The notes: generated from the letters alone by a model not told the origin. A stretch of DNA of 64,000 bases from Bombyx mori (GCF_030269925.1 NC_085135.1:8742753-8806752); one strand, 5' to 3'; shown: positions 49,971-61,288, counted from the first letter of the stretch. Program-made: numbers and translations.

Positions 49971-52600
49971 GCCATTTCGAGTTACGCAAATGGACCTCGA
50001 ACAACGAGGAGGTACGGTGCCACATGACCGACGAAGCCCCACCTACAAGTGTGACGCTGTCCGATGGAACGGAAATAGAACGAGTACTTGGCCTGGTGTG
50101 GAGACCTGCTGAAGACGTCCTCGCCTTCAATCTGGACATGGCGCGAATCCCAAAGGAAGTCTTGGAGAGCAGCGGGCCTACGAAGAGACAGGCTCTGCGA
50201 ATAATGATGTCCGTCTACGATCCCCAAGGCATCGCATCACCAGTCACTGTCGGAGCGAAGAAGATCCTACAAGAAACGTGGCGCCGAGGGACGGCGTGGG
50301 ACTCCCCCCTCGATGAAGACCTCTGCGCGATATGGAGAGAGTGGATCGACCACTTAAGACGCCTGCGCGATGTCTCAGTGCCGCGCTGCTATCCCGGCTA
50401 CTCAGACGCCGCCAACCTCCAGCTCCACACATACGTAGACGCCAGTGAGTCTGCCTACGCCGCCGCGTTATACTGGCGCGCCGAAATGCCCGACGGGGAG
50501 ATCAGGACCTCCCTCGTACTCGCCAAAGCCCGAGTCGCGCCCCTGAAACTCACCTCGATACCGCGCCTCGAGCTACAAGCCGCCGTCATGGGCAGCCGCA
50601 TGGCCGCGGCTGTCACAGAAGAACACGATAGAAAACCAGACGCGAGAGTGTTCTGGACTTACAGCGCCACCGTACTGACCTGGCTACGAACGGGGTCGAG
50701 GTCGTATAGACCGTTCGTCGCTCACCGCATTGCAGCGATAGAAGAGAACAGCACTGTGGAGGAATGGCGCTGGGTCCCCACAAAGGAAAATGTCGCCGAC
50801 GACGCCACAAGAGAAATACCCGTCGGCTTTGAAGGAAACCACCGCTGGTTCATAGGCCCGGAATACCTGAGACGGCATCCGGATGATTGGCCCGTACAAC
50901 GGACTGCAAAAAGGGCAGAAGAGACGGGCGAAGAGAAGTGCGCGACGCTCGCCGTGAGCAGAGAGAGCCTCGGCGAAGCGATCCCGGGCCCGAGACGCTT
51001 TTCGAAATGGGAAAAGTACCTGCGTGCAACGGGGCGAATACTGCAATTCGTCGACCTATGCCGCAGAAGTCGCGAGCGCACTTATTACAAGAGGACCAGA
51101 CGGAACCCGCGCTCGGACCCGACGTGGGAGAGAAATAGAAAGAAGACGACTTCGAAGACCCCGCTGAACACACCGCGGACCCCAGAGCAAGCAGTCATTC
51201 AATGGAAGACTTTAGACGCCGACACACTGCGACGAGCCGAGACGCTCATTTGGCAACAGAGCCAGCGGGCGGCCTTCGAGGAAGAGATTTTGGCGCTCCA
51301 ACGAGGGAAACAAGTATCCCCAGCGAGCCGACTGCGAAACTTGTCCGTAACTTACACGGACGGGATATTGAAAATAAACGGACGCATCGGCAACATAGAG
51401 GGAGCTGACGTCATCACCTCGCCTCTCGTGCTAGACGGATCCCGACGCGAAACGAGACTGATGATAGACTTCATCCATAGAAAGATGCACCACGCCGGAA
51501 CCGAAGCTACGATCGCCGAGTGCCGACAGTTGTACTGGGTCTTACGCCTACGCCCAGTGACACGGAGCGTAATCCACAACTGTCTTCCGTGTCGTATCCG
51601 CAAGGACACTCCACCGCGTCCAGCCACAGGCGATCACCCACCGAGCAGACTGGCACACCATCGGCGACCATTCACATACGTGGGCCTCGATTACTTCGGG
51701 CCCTATCAAGTTACCACCGGCAGAAGCACCCAGAAGCACTATGTGGCCATCTTCACATGTCTCACTATGCGTGCGGTACATTTAGAACCGGCAGCGAGCC
51801 TCAGCACGGACTCAGCGGTGATGGCACTCCGGCGCATGATCGCGCGCCGGGGAGCTCCGACGGAAATATGGAGCGACAACGGCACCAATTTACGAGGTGC
51901 CGACAAGGAGCTGCGCCAAGCTTTGGACAAGGCGACCAAGCATGAAGCAAGCTTAAGGCTTATACAATGGCGCTTCATCCCACCGGGCGCGCCTTTCATG
52001 GGCGGCGCCTGGGAAAGAATGGTACGGGCAGTAAAGGCCGCGCTCTCGGCCACGGAGCAGCCGAGGCACCCGACGCCCGAAATATTTCACACTCTGTTGG
52101 CAGAGGCAGAGTTCACAGTGAACAGCCGACCTCTCACCCACGTATCGGTGAGCGCCGACGACCCCGACCCTCTGACACCGAACCACTTCCTGCTGGGAGG
52201 CCCAGCGCGAGTCCCCGTGCCGGGCAAGTTTGACGACGCCGACCTCATAGGGCGCGCACACTGGCGCGCAGCTCAACGTCTGGCAGATGTGTTCTGGAGT
52301 CGCTGGCTCCGGGAGTACCTGCCCGACCTGCAGAACCGGCGGGAGCCCCACAGCCGCGGGCCCGCCCTGAAGATAGGCGACGTCGTGATAATAGCAGACG
52401 GAACGCTCCCACGGAACACCTGGCCACGTGGGATCATCCAGGAGGTTTACCCGGGGGCCGACGGCATCACTCGAGTGGTCGACGTGCGCACCGCCGGCGG
52501 TATCCTGCGACGCCCGGCGAAGAAGATTATCGTGCTGCCCACGATGACCGCCGCTCACCAAGGAGGATGCAACGACGTGAACGACGCTGCACGGCGGGAG
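49971..52600 (+). pseudogene. pol: BEL pol remnant: RT end, RNase H, integrase
   Basis: The frame picks up at HFELRKWTSNNEEV, a region that in BEL elements lies after the YVDD motif, so protease and most of RT are deleted and the frame is shifted relative to gag. RNase H has Asp in YVDASESAY (about 50437) and Glu in LELQAAV (about 50573), but the third position reads FWTYSATVL, with Tyr for Asp (about 50660). Integrase keeps its zinc-binding residues (about 51485-51600), Asp (GLDYFGP, about 51686), Asp (WSDNGTN, about 51873) and Glu (GGAWERM, about 52010). Confidence 0.88.
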
Positions 52601-52606
52601 GATGTT

Positions 52607-54128
52607 TTTTTTTTTTTTTCCTACCTATGCTGATAGCCTTGAGAGGCTATTTCAGCGTACCCTAGCTTGTGTAGGTGAGCTCGCGGGGCTCAAACCGGAG
52701 AATTGCTAACACCGCCCTAGCAAGAGCAGTGCTTCGCAGAATCTACCACCGGATCGGAAGCGCGACCCACTGAGAAGATCCGGCGAGAAACTCAGTGGGC
52801 TGTGTCTGTGGGTTAATTCGCTCGTCGAGCCCTTCGTCGCAAGCGACGGGTTCGGCGAGGACGGTGACCGGTGCTTGTATTGCCTAAAAGCACCGTTAAT
52901 GGATCAGGAGGATCCGTGATGACGTGCTTTGGGCGACGTCGACGGTTTACCAAACGGTCTACAGGATCGGGTATGTAGTTTCCGGCGGCCACGACAAGAG
53001 GGTTCTCATGTCGTGCCGCCTTCTCAAAGTGGCGCAGCGATGCCGACTGTAGATACTTACTGACGGGGTCGAGCTCCAGGTCATCGTGGAGGTCCACGTT
53101 CCTCTGGAACCATGGTGCTCCGACGGCTATCCTGCAGAATCGGGATTGTATAACCTGAAGGGGTTTCAAGTTGGTGCGGGCCGCGTGAGCGAACACTACG
53201 CTTGCATACGTCATGACGGGGCGTATGCAAGTTTTGTAGAGGGTTACCTTGTTACGGAGGGACAGTTTGCTTCGTCTACAAAGCATTGGGTAGAGTCGTC
53301 CTAGTATAAACGCGGCGCGATCGCGTACCGTTTTTACGTGGGGACGGAATGTCATCCCTCTGTCGAGGGTGACGCCTAGGTATTTGACCTTCGGGGCCCA
53401 CGGTATGGGCTGGTCAAAGAGAGTGATGGGGCTAACGGCGGAGGTGTTTACGCGCCTATTGGGGAGTGGGGTGCTCGAAGTGGTATTCGGAGGGCGACCC
53501 CTTTTGAATAGCACCGCTGTGCTTTTCGTGGGGTTAATGTCTATTCGCCACTTCCGGAACCACTGTCCCATGGTGGTTACTGCGGTCTGGAGTCGCCGAT
53601 GAAGCAACGACATCTTCCTACACGAGTAGTAGATAGCCGTGTCATCGGCGAAGAGCGCTAGATGGGTCTCCGGAGACCGGGGTATATCGTTGATATACAA
53701 ACTAAATAGTAACGGGGAGAGTGCGGAGCCTTGCGGGACTCCGGCAGTCAGATGACGGGGACGAGAACGAGTTCCCTCTACTCGATATCGAAACGAACGG
53801 TTCGACAAGAAGTCTCGTATGATGAGCACGAGTCTGTCTGGCACTCCCATGTTGTACAGTTTGTAGATCAAACCGTTGTGCCAGACTTTGTCGAACGCCT
53901 TCGCTACATCGAAGAAGAGGGCGCCGGTCGGGATTTGTTTTCGCCTATTTAGCCCTATTAAGATGTGCTCCGTGAGGCGGTGCACTTGTTGTACGCACGA
54001 GTGTTTGGCGCGGAATCCAAACTGCTCGTCTATTAGAATTTTATTCGCGGTAACGAAGTCCCAGAGGCGTTTCCGAAGGAGCCGTTCGTAAATTTTGCCT
54101 ATCGCTGGGAGGAGACTAATCGGTCGGT
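52607..54128 (-). mobile_element. 5'-truncated jockey-clade LINE (BMC1-like) inside the BEL element
   Basis: The T run at 52605-52619 is the tail. CGGGAGGATGTT is duplicated at 52595-52606 and 54129-54140. The 3' UTR (52620-52812) contains CTACCACCGGATCGGAA and AGATCCGGCGAGAAACTCAG, which I associate with BMC1. Confidence 0.92.
52813..54128 (-). pseudogene. BMC1-like LINE ORF2, RT C-terminal two thirds
   Basis: On the minus strand it starts in RPISLLPAIGKIYERLL and keeps FDVAKAFDKVWH (about 53915), AGVPQGSALSPLL (about 53740) and FADDTAIYYS (about 53650), then a basic C-terminal end. The frame is fully open for about 438 codons; only the 5' truncation breaks it. It is clearly related to 27044-28339 but diverged. 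Confidence 0.9.
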
Positions 54129-54136
54129 CGGGAGGA

Positions 54137-54760
54137 TGTTCGCGACGAACATAAAAATCATAGTTGTTCCCGACGGACATTTAGAAAAGTTAGAAATAGT
54201 TTTAGAATAACAAATAAATAGATACGTAAAAATAGTTATAGAAAATGTCCGTAATAAATAGTTATGTTAGAAATAAGTTGACATAAAACAGAGAATAAAT
54301 AGAAATAAAGAATAGCCAAATAGACAGTACGTTAAAAATAAGTTAGCATAAAAATGTAAATAGATAGTTAAACATGGAAACAAGTAACTTTGTAAATATT
54401 TTGTTTGAAAATAAAGATTGGTCCTCGTGGTCTTTAATTTGGCGTGGGAACGCGGGAGCGAGTCACAATACGGGCGAGCGCTAATGGAGCGACCAGGCAA
54501 ACAATAGGCGAGCGAGGCGGCCGAGAGAACAATAGACGCCCACCGTGCTCGGACTCATAATAGCGCTGGACGAGTGCGCGTGGGCGACCATAAATAGAGG
54601 GCCTACCTCGCTGCAAATTCAGCCCGGGACACCAGTGCGCAGAGGATCCAAATTGGTTGTGCTGTACAATTTGTTGAACCCAAATCGTGAGAGTGTGCTA
54701 TCTAGTGTAGTTGTTACGGCGCGGAGACGTTCCGGACAACAGTACACAGGACCCGGGAAC
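54137..54760 (+). repeat. Presumed BEL 3' LTR (end uncertain)
   Basis: It begins TGTTCGCGACGAAC right after the purine tract GGCGGGAGGA, as a BEL 3' LTR should. AATAAA-type signals are frequent. A TATA-like ATAAATAG (about 54591) precedes CTGCAAATTCAG (about 54611-54622). The same 12-mer is in the 5'-side segment at about 47900, the only clear match between the two ends. The right end cannot be fixed. Confidence 0.5.
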
Positions 54761-54771
54761 AGGTAAGTGGA
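54591..54771 (+). promoter_or_regulatory. TATA-like box, start-site-like motif and splice donor
   Basis: ATAAATAG (about 54591) lies about 25 bases upstream of AATTCAGC, and CAGGTAAGT at about 54765-54773 is a consensus splice donor. The order fits a promoter with a first exon of about 150 bases. No downstream gene in the window is obviously joined to it. Confidence 0.4.
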
Positions 54772-56157
54772 TTGACACTTCTTCCTAACATTAGTTAAAT
54801 ACGGGTGGGTGTCGTCCAGCCTGTATAGCTGCGTCACCATTTTATTTAATAATAAAATCGGCGGACGTTAGCGCCAATAGGGTCTGGCCTCCCGTGTCTA
54901 CTCCCAGTCCTGTCCTACCCCTCGGGGCTAGGCGGGACTGTAGCTAAACCCGGTCTGCTAATTATTAGCCCCGCAAGGGAATGTTGGTGTCGGGACCCAG
55001 TCGGGTATAGGTTGTTGTAGCTGTAGTAACTAATATTTGTAAATTTTGTCTTCAATTTTGTATATTTCATCGTAATTATAGTGTTAAATTATTCTTTTCC
55101 GTAAGGTTCTTTATAAAAGTCTCAATAAGATAGTGTCGTGAGCTACCAACCAATGGGAAACGTTGTACTTCCTAGCAAAATATTTCTATATTGCAGTTCA
55201 AAATTTTTTACATCTACCCCCATTAAGTTTAATATTTTTTCTATCAATTGAAATTTTACAATAAACTGGTAATTTACAAATTGTAGTACCGACAGACGGC
55301 CCCCACAATCATAAGTTTCCCTTCTGTTTTTATACTAGCCATAATATGTCTCTTAGTAACTTTAGTGTTGTCTAGTTCTTTATACTAATTATTTGTTTAT
55401 TAATAGGTTTAATAGTTGTACAATAGTTGTAGCATAATATTTTAATAATTTCCTTCCTTATAGTCTTAGTTACCATCCCTGACTGACCCAGTGGTCTGGT
55501 ACGTTTATTTGTTTCCCTTTGTTTTATGATTATTATTTTTCCTTATTTAAGTAGCCTTAGTATTTTTCTTTTAACATAATTAGAACAGGGTTTTGAACTC
55601 CAAACATCCGAGCGATCGGGGGCTGCCGGCCTGGGGGCCAAGGTTCCTTTGCGAACCCGAAAAATTATTTTCTGGATTCCAAAGTCCGGGGCACCCTGTC
55701 CGATTGCCGCCGGTCGGTCCGGGGGTATTGATTTGATGCCAACGCTGAAGTTAGTGTCCCCTACTGGATGGTATCGCACCCTTGTACACTATAGACATAG
55801 ACATTAACAAATTACCCTCTTTAGTTATATAACATAGAATTAGTTTGTATATTTGCATTTTCATTTTCAATATATTTTTAATTTTAATTTATGAATCCCA
55901 CTGGTATGTCATGGGTGCTGAGACTGAGGGTTAGTGAACCATATTAATTAATGAATGGCAGTATTAGTATTGGATCATATTAGAATAAAATTACATCACT
56001 CCACTACTATTTTTATCTTTATTTTTTTTTTTTTTTTTTTTTTACTTGTACATTCTCTCTAGTAAGTAATCCATAGCTAATACAGCCGAAGTCGGTCACT
56101 GCAAGATACAACTGCTTTCCTGCTTTTTTTTTTTTTGTTTTTTGTTGATGTGCATAG
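54772..56157. other. Unassigned AT-rich DNA with a GC-rich island
   Basis: No gene recognised. A GC-rich part at 54880-55000 and another at 55585-55760 (with AGTCCGGGGCACCC) stand out from AT-rich surroundings. T runs lie at about 56022-56042 and 56124-56147, just upstream of LINE J-B, and might be reversed tails of unrecognised elements. Confidence 0.4.
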
Positions 56158-56211
56158 GAACCGAGTGGGACCTGATGATCAAACATAAAAGCTAATAAGA
56201 CTAGCAACATC

Positions 56212-58362
56212 ATGTCTGGGGGGTCATCTCCCCCCATCATCAGCACACCCGGCCCGTCCCGTAAGGGACGTCAAGCGATGGCGGGAATTTTCGCCCATCG
56301 CTCCCAACCTATCGGCCCGGAACCGGACTCCGGAAAGGACGAACGGCCCGGGTCTTCGGTCGCGGCCCAGGAGGTTCCGAGGATTCGTCCGGAGGAAGCT
56401 TCGTCTCCCCCGTTGACGGATCGCTCGGGGCCCCCTCGGCCGCGGAAGAAGGCCAGGTCCGAGTCCGACCGGAGTTCTTCCGAGGCGATGGATAAACGGC
56501 CACGTATTGGACCTTCGTCCAAATCTATCATTGAGGATGATGAGGACGATGACACTGAGGTGACGTCCTCTTCTCATGAATCGACCGAATCAGAATCCGA
56601 GACCGATTCAACCGAATCCTCTCGTTCTTCCTCATCGAGGGTGAAGTCCCTTCCCCCCCCCAAACCAACTCCCAAGCCGAGGAAGCGTATAGGGACGGCG
56701 GAAGTTCAAGCAGCCAAACAGCTGCGCACGCCTCCTCGGTCTCCCTCCCCTCCAATCTCACCCATTCCACCAGTCTCGCGTAGAGGTGCCCCCACTACAA
56801 GCTGCACAGTGGGCAACCTTGAATCAACAAGGTACATGGACCTCGAACACTCCAAACCCACGACCGGTACAGCCGTGTCCCCGACCCCCTCAACTTCATA
56901 CGCTGCTATGGCAGCCAAGCAACTCATTCCCACCAAAAAACAATCTAAACCCCCTGCTCCAGGTAAGTCTGGTACCAGTGAGGTCCCCCGCCGTCACCCC
57001 CCTATTATGGTCGAGGCGCTTCCCAATTGGCCCCGCCATATGGCGGCCTTAAGGGAGCGCTTGGGGAGGGCCCCATCTGTGCGTCCTTATGGAACAGGGT
57101 TCCGATTTCTGCCCGCGTCGGGAGAGGAATATAGGGTTGTCCAGGCCTATCTCGCCGAGGTCTCTTCCACTGACAATGCCATTAAATGGTATTGTTACGC
57201 GTTGGAGGAGGAGATCCCGGCGAGGGTGGCTGTTCGTGGACTGCCTGCCGATACCGACGCGGCGGAAATCACAAACTCCCTGAAGGAGCTAGGGTTTCCG
57301 GCTCGCTACGCGCGGTGCATACGGGCCAAGAGAGGGCGGCCAGGTTGCGTCTTTTATGTAACTTTGGACCACCTCTCGAAGGATGACCTCGCCCGCTTGT
57401 ACGCGGTTGAAGAACTGATGTACCTGCCGGGGGTGTCAGTTGAGGGATGGCGTCCGAACCGAGGACCGGCGCAGTGCCATCGCTGCCAGGCCTTCGGACA
57501 CGCCTCCACCAACTGCCACCGAGCGGTCCGCTGTGTGCGATGTGCGGGCGAGCACATCGTGGCGGACTGCCCGAGGCCAAGGGAGGGACCCCTCACCTGC
57601 GCCAACTGCGGGAAGGGCCACGCCGCTACTGACAAGCGGTGTGTGGTCTACCGCAGGAGGGCGCGGATGATGGGGGTCGCTATTCCTCCCCCCGTACCGC
57701 AAGCAGCGACGCGTGCCAGTCAAGCCCCTACCCCCGCTCCACGTCTCGGTCCACGCCCATCTCTGAAGGGTAAGGGCAAGGGGAAGACCTCTCAACCCCC
57801 TACTCTCCCTCCGGTTATAGAGCAACCTGCCACTGTGGAGGCCAACCCAACAGCGGCCACCCTGATGGCAGAAGCAAACACGCAGCGACAGGCTATAAAG
57901 CCGCGACCTGCCCCTCGTTCCAGAGCAGCACCCAATCTACAAGCTGCCCTAACTAGTACAAAAACAATAACAAAAACTCAAAAAAAAAATAAGAAAAAAA
58001 AATTAAAAGCCAAAGTAAAGAAAAAAAAAACAATGGAAGAAGCAGCTGCCCTGAGAGAAGGCCAAGTTGAGCCAGCTACCGAACCTCCATGCCCAATGGA
58101 GACGACAGCTAGCGACCCGCCCCAGAACGTCAACATCACTCTGGGCGACTCACAGCCCCCATTACCACCCCGCCCGCAGAGAGAGCGGCGCAGTGGCCGA
58201 CAGGACACGCAGCCTGCCGGCTTCGCTGCCTGGCTCCTCTCCCTGTGGGAGAAACTGTCCGAGGTGATCTCCGGAGTAATCCGAGAGATCGCCTCGGGAG
58301 CCAGTCCCTTCGGGGCCTTGCTCGCGGGGTTCTACCGGATGATTGCGCAGCTCAATGGCTAG
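56212..58362 (+). CDS. LINE J-B ORF1 (gag-like)
   Basis: 716 residues from MSGGSSPP, 27 fewer than in J-A. The layout is the same: Ser-rich N-terminal part with an acidic patch (about residues 105-125), conserved block, three zinc knuckles (CHRCQAFGHASTNC, CVRCAGEHIVADC, CANCGKGHAATDKRC at about 422-478), Lys-rich tract and a C-terminal end almost the same as J-A from about residue 650. Upstream of that point J-A and J-B differ at many positions. Confidence 0.9.
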   Translation: MSGGSSPPIISTPGPSRKGRQAMAGIFAHRSQPIGPEPDSGKDERPGSSVAAQEVPRIRPEEASSPPLTDRSGPPRPRKKARSESDRSSSEAMDKRPRIGPSSKSIIEDDEDDDTEVTSSSHESTESESETDSTESSRSSSSRVKSLPPPKPTPKPRKRIGTAEVQAAKQLRTPPRSPSPPISPIPPVSRRGAPTTSCTVGNLESTRYMDLEHSKPTTGTAVSPTPSTSYAAMAAKQLIPTKKQSKPPAPGKSGTSEVPRRHPPIMVEALPNWPRHMAALRERLGRAPSVRPYGTGFRFLPASGEEYRVVQAYLAEVSSTDNAIKWYCYALEEEIPARVAVRGLPADTDAAEITNSLKELGFPARYARCIRAKRGRPGCVFYVTLDHLSKDDLARLYAVEELMYLPGVSVEGWRPNRGPAQCHRCQAFGHASTNCHRAVRCVRCAGEHIVADCPRPREGPLTCANCGKGHAATDKRCVVYRRRARMMGVAIPPPVPQAATRASQAPTPAPRLGPRPSLKGKGKGKTSQPPTLPPVIEQPATVEANPTAATLMAEANTQRQAIKPRPAPRSRAAPNLQAALTSTKTITKTQKKNKKKKLKAKVKKKKTMEEAAALREGQVEPATEPPCPMETTASDPPQNVNITLGDSQPPLPPRPQRERRSGRQDTQPAGFAAWLLSLWEKLSEVISGVIREIASGASPFGALLAGFYRMIAQLNG

Positions 58363-61081
58363 CCAGGAGCTGCGCATCATCTATTGGAACCCCGACGGGA
58401 TAGGGTCCCGAAGGTCGGAGTTAATCCGACTCGCCCAGGAGTATGACCCGCAGGTTATCCTCCTGGGCGAGACCAAGCTCAAACCTCGACAAGATTTTAG
58501 GATGCCCAACTACTTCGTGTACCGACGGGACGAACTGACCTCCAGCGGGCGCCCGTTCAGGGGCACTGCGGCGCTCGTCAGGAGGGACGTGGTGCACGAG
58601 GAGCTTGAGCTACTGACCTTCGCCTCTACCAGAACGGTCGGGGTGAGGGTCCACGTACCGGGGGCCGAATTGCGGATTTATGCCGCGTATCGACCCCCGG
58701 GTCCTGATTTTGTCGAGGACGATATTAGACGGGCCTTGAACCATGATCGCCATCCGGCCTTGGTGGTCGGGGACCTCAATGCGAAACATGTCGCTTGGGG
58801 CTCCCGAATCATCACGCCGCCCGGAAGGCGATTGTACGAGGATGCCGAAAGGGGGGACTACTGCGTGGTCGGCCCCAACGAACCCACCCACGTTCCAACG
58901 TTGGCCCGGTACCAACCGGACGTATTGGACGTGTGTGTTCACAAGGGGCTACGGTGCCCTCTAGCGATAGAGGCACTGTACGACCTGAGTACCCCTCACC
59001 TACCGATCTTGGTCACGGTGGGTTTGGGGCTCACTCGGGTCGCGACATCCCCTCTCAGGCCTAGGGTCGACTGGCAGTCCTTTACGGGACTGCTGGCCGA
59101 CCAATCCTTGTTTCAAGACCCGTCTACCCCTGATGAGGTCGACACGGCGGCTTCCCGTCTCGTCGACACCATCAGGGGAGCCCTGGACCAAGTGACGACT
59201 CTGGTACCCAGCGGGGGGCCCAGAGCGGAACTCCCGGTGCACCTCAAGACGTTAATTCGTCGGAAGAGGGCACTGAGGAGGCTCTGGGCGACATCTAGGT
59301 GTCCCAGGATTAAGCGCGAGCTTAACCGACTTGAGGGTGAGCTGGCGACTAAGATGCGGACTTACCGGGGTGATTCCTGGGAGGGGGGACTGTTGGACGC
59401 GTCCGACGACCGTACGATGGCCCCCCTTCACCGCATCTGTCGCCGGCTCACCAACAAGCCTTCCCCCACTTGCCCCTTGGAGGACGAGGGGGGAAGACGG
59501 TGTTTTACACCGTTGGCTCGTGCCGAAGTCCTGGCCAACTCGCTGGAGCGGCAGTTCACTCCGAATGTCTCTGCACCCTCGATGGTTGCATTCCATCGTG
59601 AGGTGTCAGAGGGTGTAATCCAATTCCTCAAACCGGAATCGCCGGGAGTCGAGCTGGGAGATGACGACTTAGTCACCCCCAGCGAGGTGCGCCTCCTCAT
59701 CAAGTTGATGAAGAGGCGCAAAGCCCCCGGCGAGGACGGTATTCCTCCCCTCGCCTTGCAAAACCTCCCTCCCTCAATCGTGTCAGCAATGACACGATTG
59801 TTTAATTCCATTCTCCGGGTAGGACACTTCCCTGGAACTTGGAAACTGGGCAAGATCATCGTCTTGCCCAAACCCGGCAAGGACAGGAGAAAGCCCTCCA
59901 GTTACCGACCGATTACCTTGCTCTCGCACGTGGGCAAGTTGTTCGAGCGGCTGCTCCTGAGGAGAATATCGCCGTATATTCTCCTCAGGCCGGAGCAATT
60001 CGGCTTTAGAAGCGGCCACTCGACGACTCTGCAACTGACCCGTGTCCTGCATCACTTGGCAGACCGGCGAAACTCGGGCCAATACACGGTCCTTCTCGAT
60101 ATCGAGAAGGCCTTCGACCGTGTGTGGCACGAGGGGCTGGTCCACAAGCTGCGGGACGCGGGCCTACCGCACGCTCACGTGCGACTGCTCGGGTCGTATC
60201 TGGAGGGCAGAACCTTCTTTGTCGCGGTCGAGGGCGCACGGTCTTCCGTGCGTCCCATTACGGCCGGGGTTCCCCAGGGTAGTGTCCTATCACCTATCCT
60301 ATACGCCCTCTACACCAACGACATCCCCACCCTGGAGGGTCACCTTCGGGCGTGGGAGGAGGACGTGAAGTTGGCCTTGTTCGCTGACGACTCGGCCTAC
60401 TTCTCGTCCTCTCCGTTCCCCTCTGCAGCCATTATGAGGATGCAGAGGCTTTTGGATTTACTGCCCCAGTGGCTGGACCGTTGGAGAGTCGCGGTCAATG
60501 TGGGAAAGACCGCGGCCTTACTCTACGGTCCGGTCCGTATCAGAGTCGTCCCAAAGAAACTCAGCCTCCGAGGTGTGAATGTCGAGTTTAGGACCACGGT
60601 CCGGTATCTCGGATGCGACATCGACCGCTCCTTGAGCATGGTCGCGCACGTCAACCGAGTCATCGGTCAGACTCGCGCGGCCAGGTTCTTGTTGCGGCCG
60701 GTGTTTGCGTCCGGGCTTCCGACCAGGACCAAACTCGCCATTTACAAGACATACGTCCGTTCCCGCCTCACATACGCTGCTGTGGCCTGGTATCACCTGT
60801 TGTCGCCGTCCCAGCGATCTAGGTTGCAGGCCCAGCAGAGTCTTTCCCTCCGCATTATCGTCGGGGCCGGGCAGTACGTCAGAAATGACGTTATTGCCCG
60901 GGACCTAGGTGTGGAGTCGCTCGTGGAGTTTGTGACTAGGCTCGCCCGTAATATGTACGAGCGAGCCGAAAACGGGCCCCATGAGCATCTCCACAACATA
61001 GCCCCGCTGCACGCCAGACCACCGGATGGTACGGCGTTGCCGCGGGAGCTATTGGTACCCCCGACGATCGTTCGGAGATAA
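58355..61081 (+). CDS. LINE J-B ORF2: AP endonuclease and reverse transcriptase
   Basis: The start is the ATG at 58355, inside ATGGCTAG as in J-A; 908 residues. Motifs and order are those of J-A. A six-base in-frame deletion removes two residues directly before LDIEKAFDRVW (about 60090), the strand that carries a catalytic Asp. The rest differs from J-A at only a few positions. Whether the RT still works is open. Confidence 0.92.
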   Translation: MASQELRIIYWNPDGIGSRRSELIRLAQEYDPQVILLGETKLKPRQDFRMPNYFVYRRDELTSSGRPFRGTAALVRRDVVHEELELLTFASTRTVGVRVHVPGAELRIYAAYRPPGPDFVEDDIRRALNHDRHPALVVGDLNAKHVAWGSRIITPPGRRLYEDAERGDYCVVGPNEPTHVPTLARYQPDVLDVCVHKGLRCPLAIEALYDLSTPHLPILVTVGLGLTRVATSPLRPRVDWQSFTGLLADQSLFQDPSTPDEVDTAASRLVDTIRGALDQVTTLVPSGGPRAELPVHLKTLIRRKRALRRLWATSRCPRIKRELNRLEGELATKMRTYRGDSWEGGLLDASDDRTMAPLHRICRRLTNKPSPTCPLEDEGGRRCFTPLARAEVLANSLERQFTPNVSAPSMVAFHREVSEGVIQFLKPESPGVELGDDDLVTPSEVRLLIKLMKRRKAPGEDGIPPLALQNLPPSIVSAMTRLFNSILRVGHFPGTWKLGKIIVLPKPGKDRRKPSSYRPITLLSHVGKLFERLLLRRISPYILLRPEQFGFRSGHSTTLQLTRVLHHLADRRNSGQYTVLLDIEKAFDRVWHEGLVHKLRDAGLPHAHVRLLGSYLEGRTFFVAVEGARSSVRPITAGVPQGSVLSPILYALYTNDIPTLEGHLRAWEEDVKLALFADDSAYFSSSPFPSAAIMRMQRLLDLLPQWLDRWRVAVNVGKTAALLYGPVRIRVVPKKLSLRGVNVEFRTTVRYLGCDIDRSLSMVAHVNRVIGQTRAARFLLRPVFASGLPTRTKLAIYKTYVRSRLTYAAVAWYHLLSPSQRSRLQAQQSLSLRIIVGAGQYVRNDVIARDLGVESLVEFVTRLARNMYERAENGPHEHLHNIAPLHARPPDGTALPRELLVPPTIVRR

Positions 61082-61288
61082 AGCTCCTCGCCGGCTGTGA
61101 GGCCGGGGAGGACCTATGAGCGCCCCTCTCGGAGCTGAGTTTCATCAGCCTCTAGCCCCACGCCTCTTGCCCGTTTGGCGGGTCCCCCGTATGGGGACCG
61201 CGGCTGCACCCCGTAGGTGCAGCCTCATTTCCATGAGGGGCTTTGACCCCACCCCCCACCCCCTTTTGGGATGGGGTGTTCTTACCCG

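Larger units (their letters stand above)
48188..54760 (+). mobile_element. BEL/Pao retrotransposon, plus strand, pol deleted, LINE inside
   Basis: The interior opens with TTGGTCCTTCGAGAGCCGG. Gag, then the last part of RT, RNase H and a complete-looking integrase follow. Protease and the RT active site are missing. A BMC1-like LINE (52607-54128) sits just before the 3' LTR. The right end is approximate because the two ends of the element do not carry matching LTRs. Confidence 0.85.
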
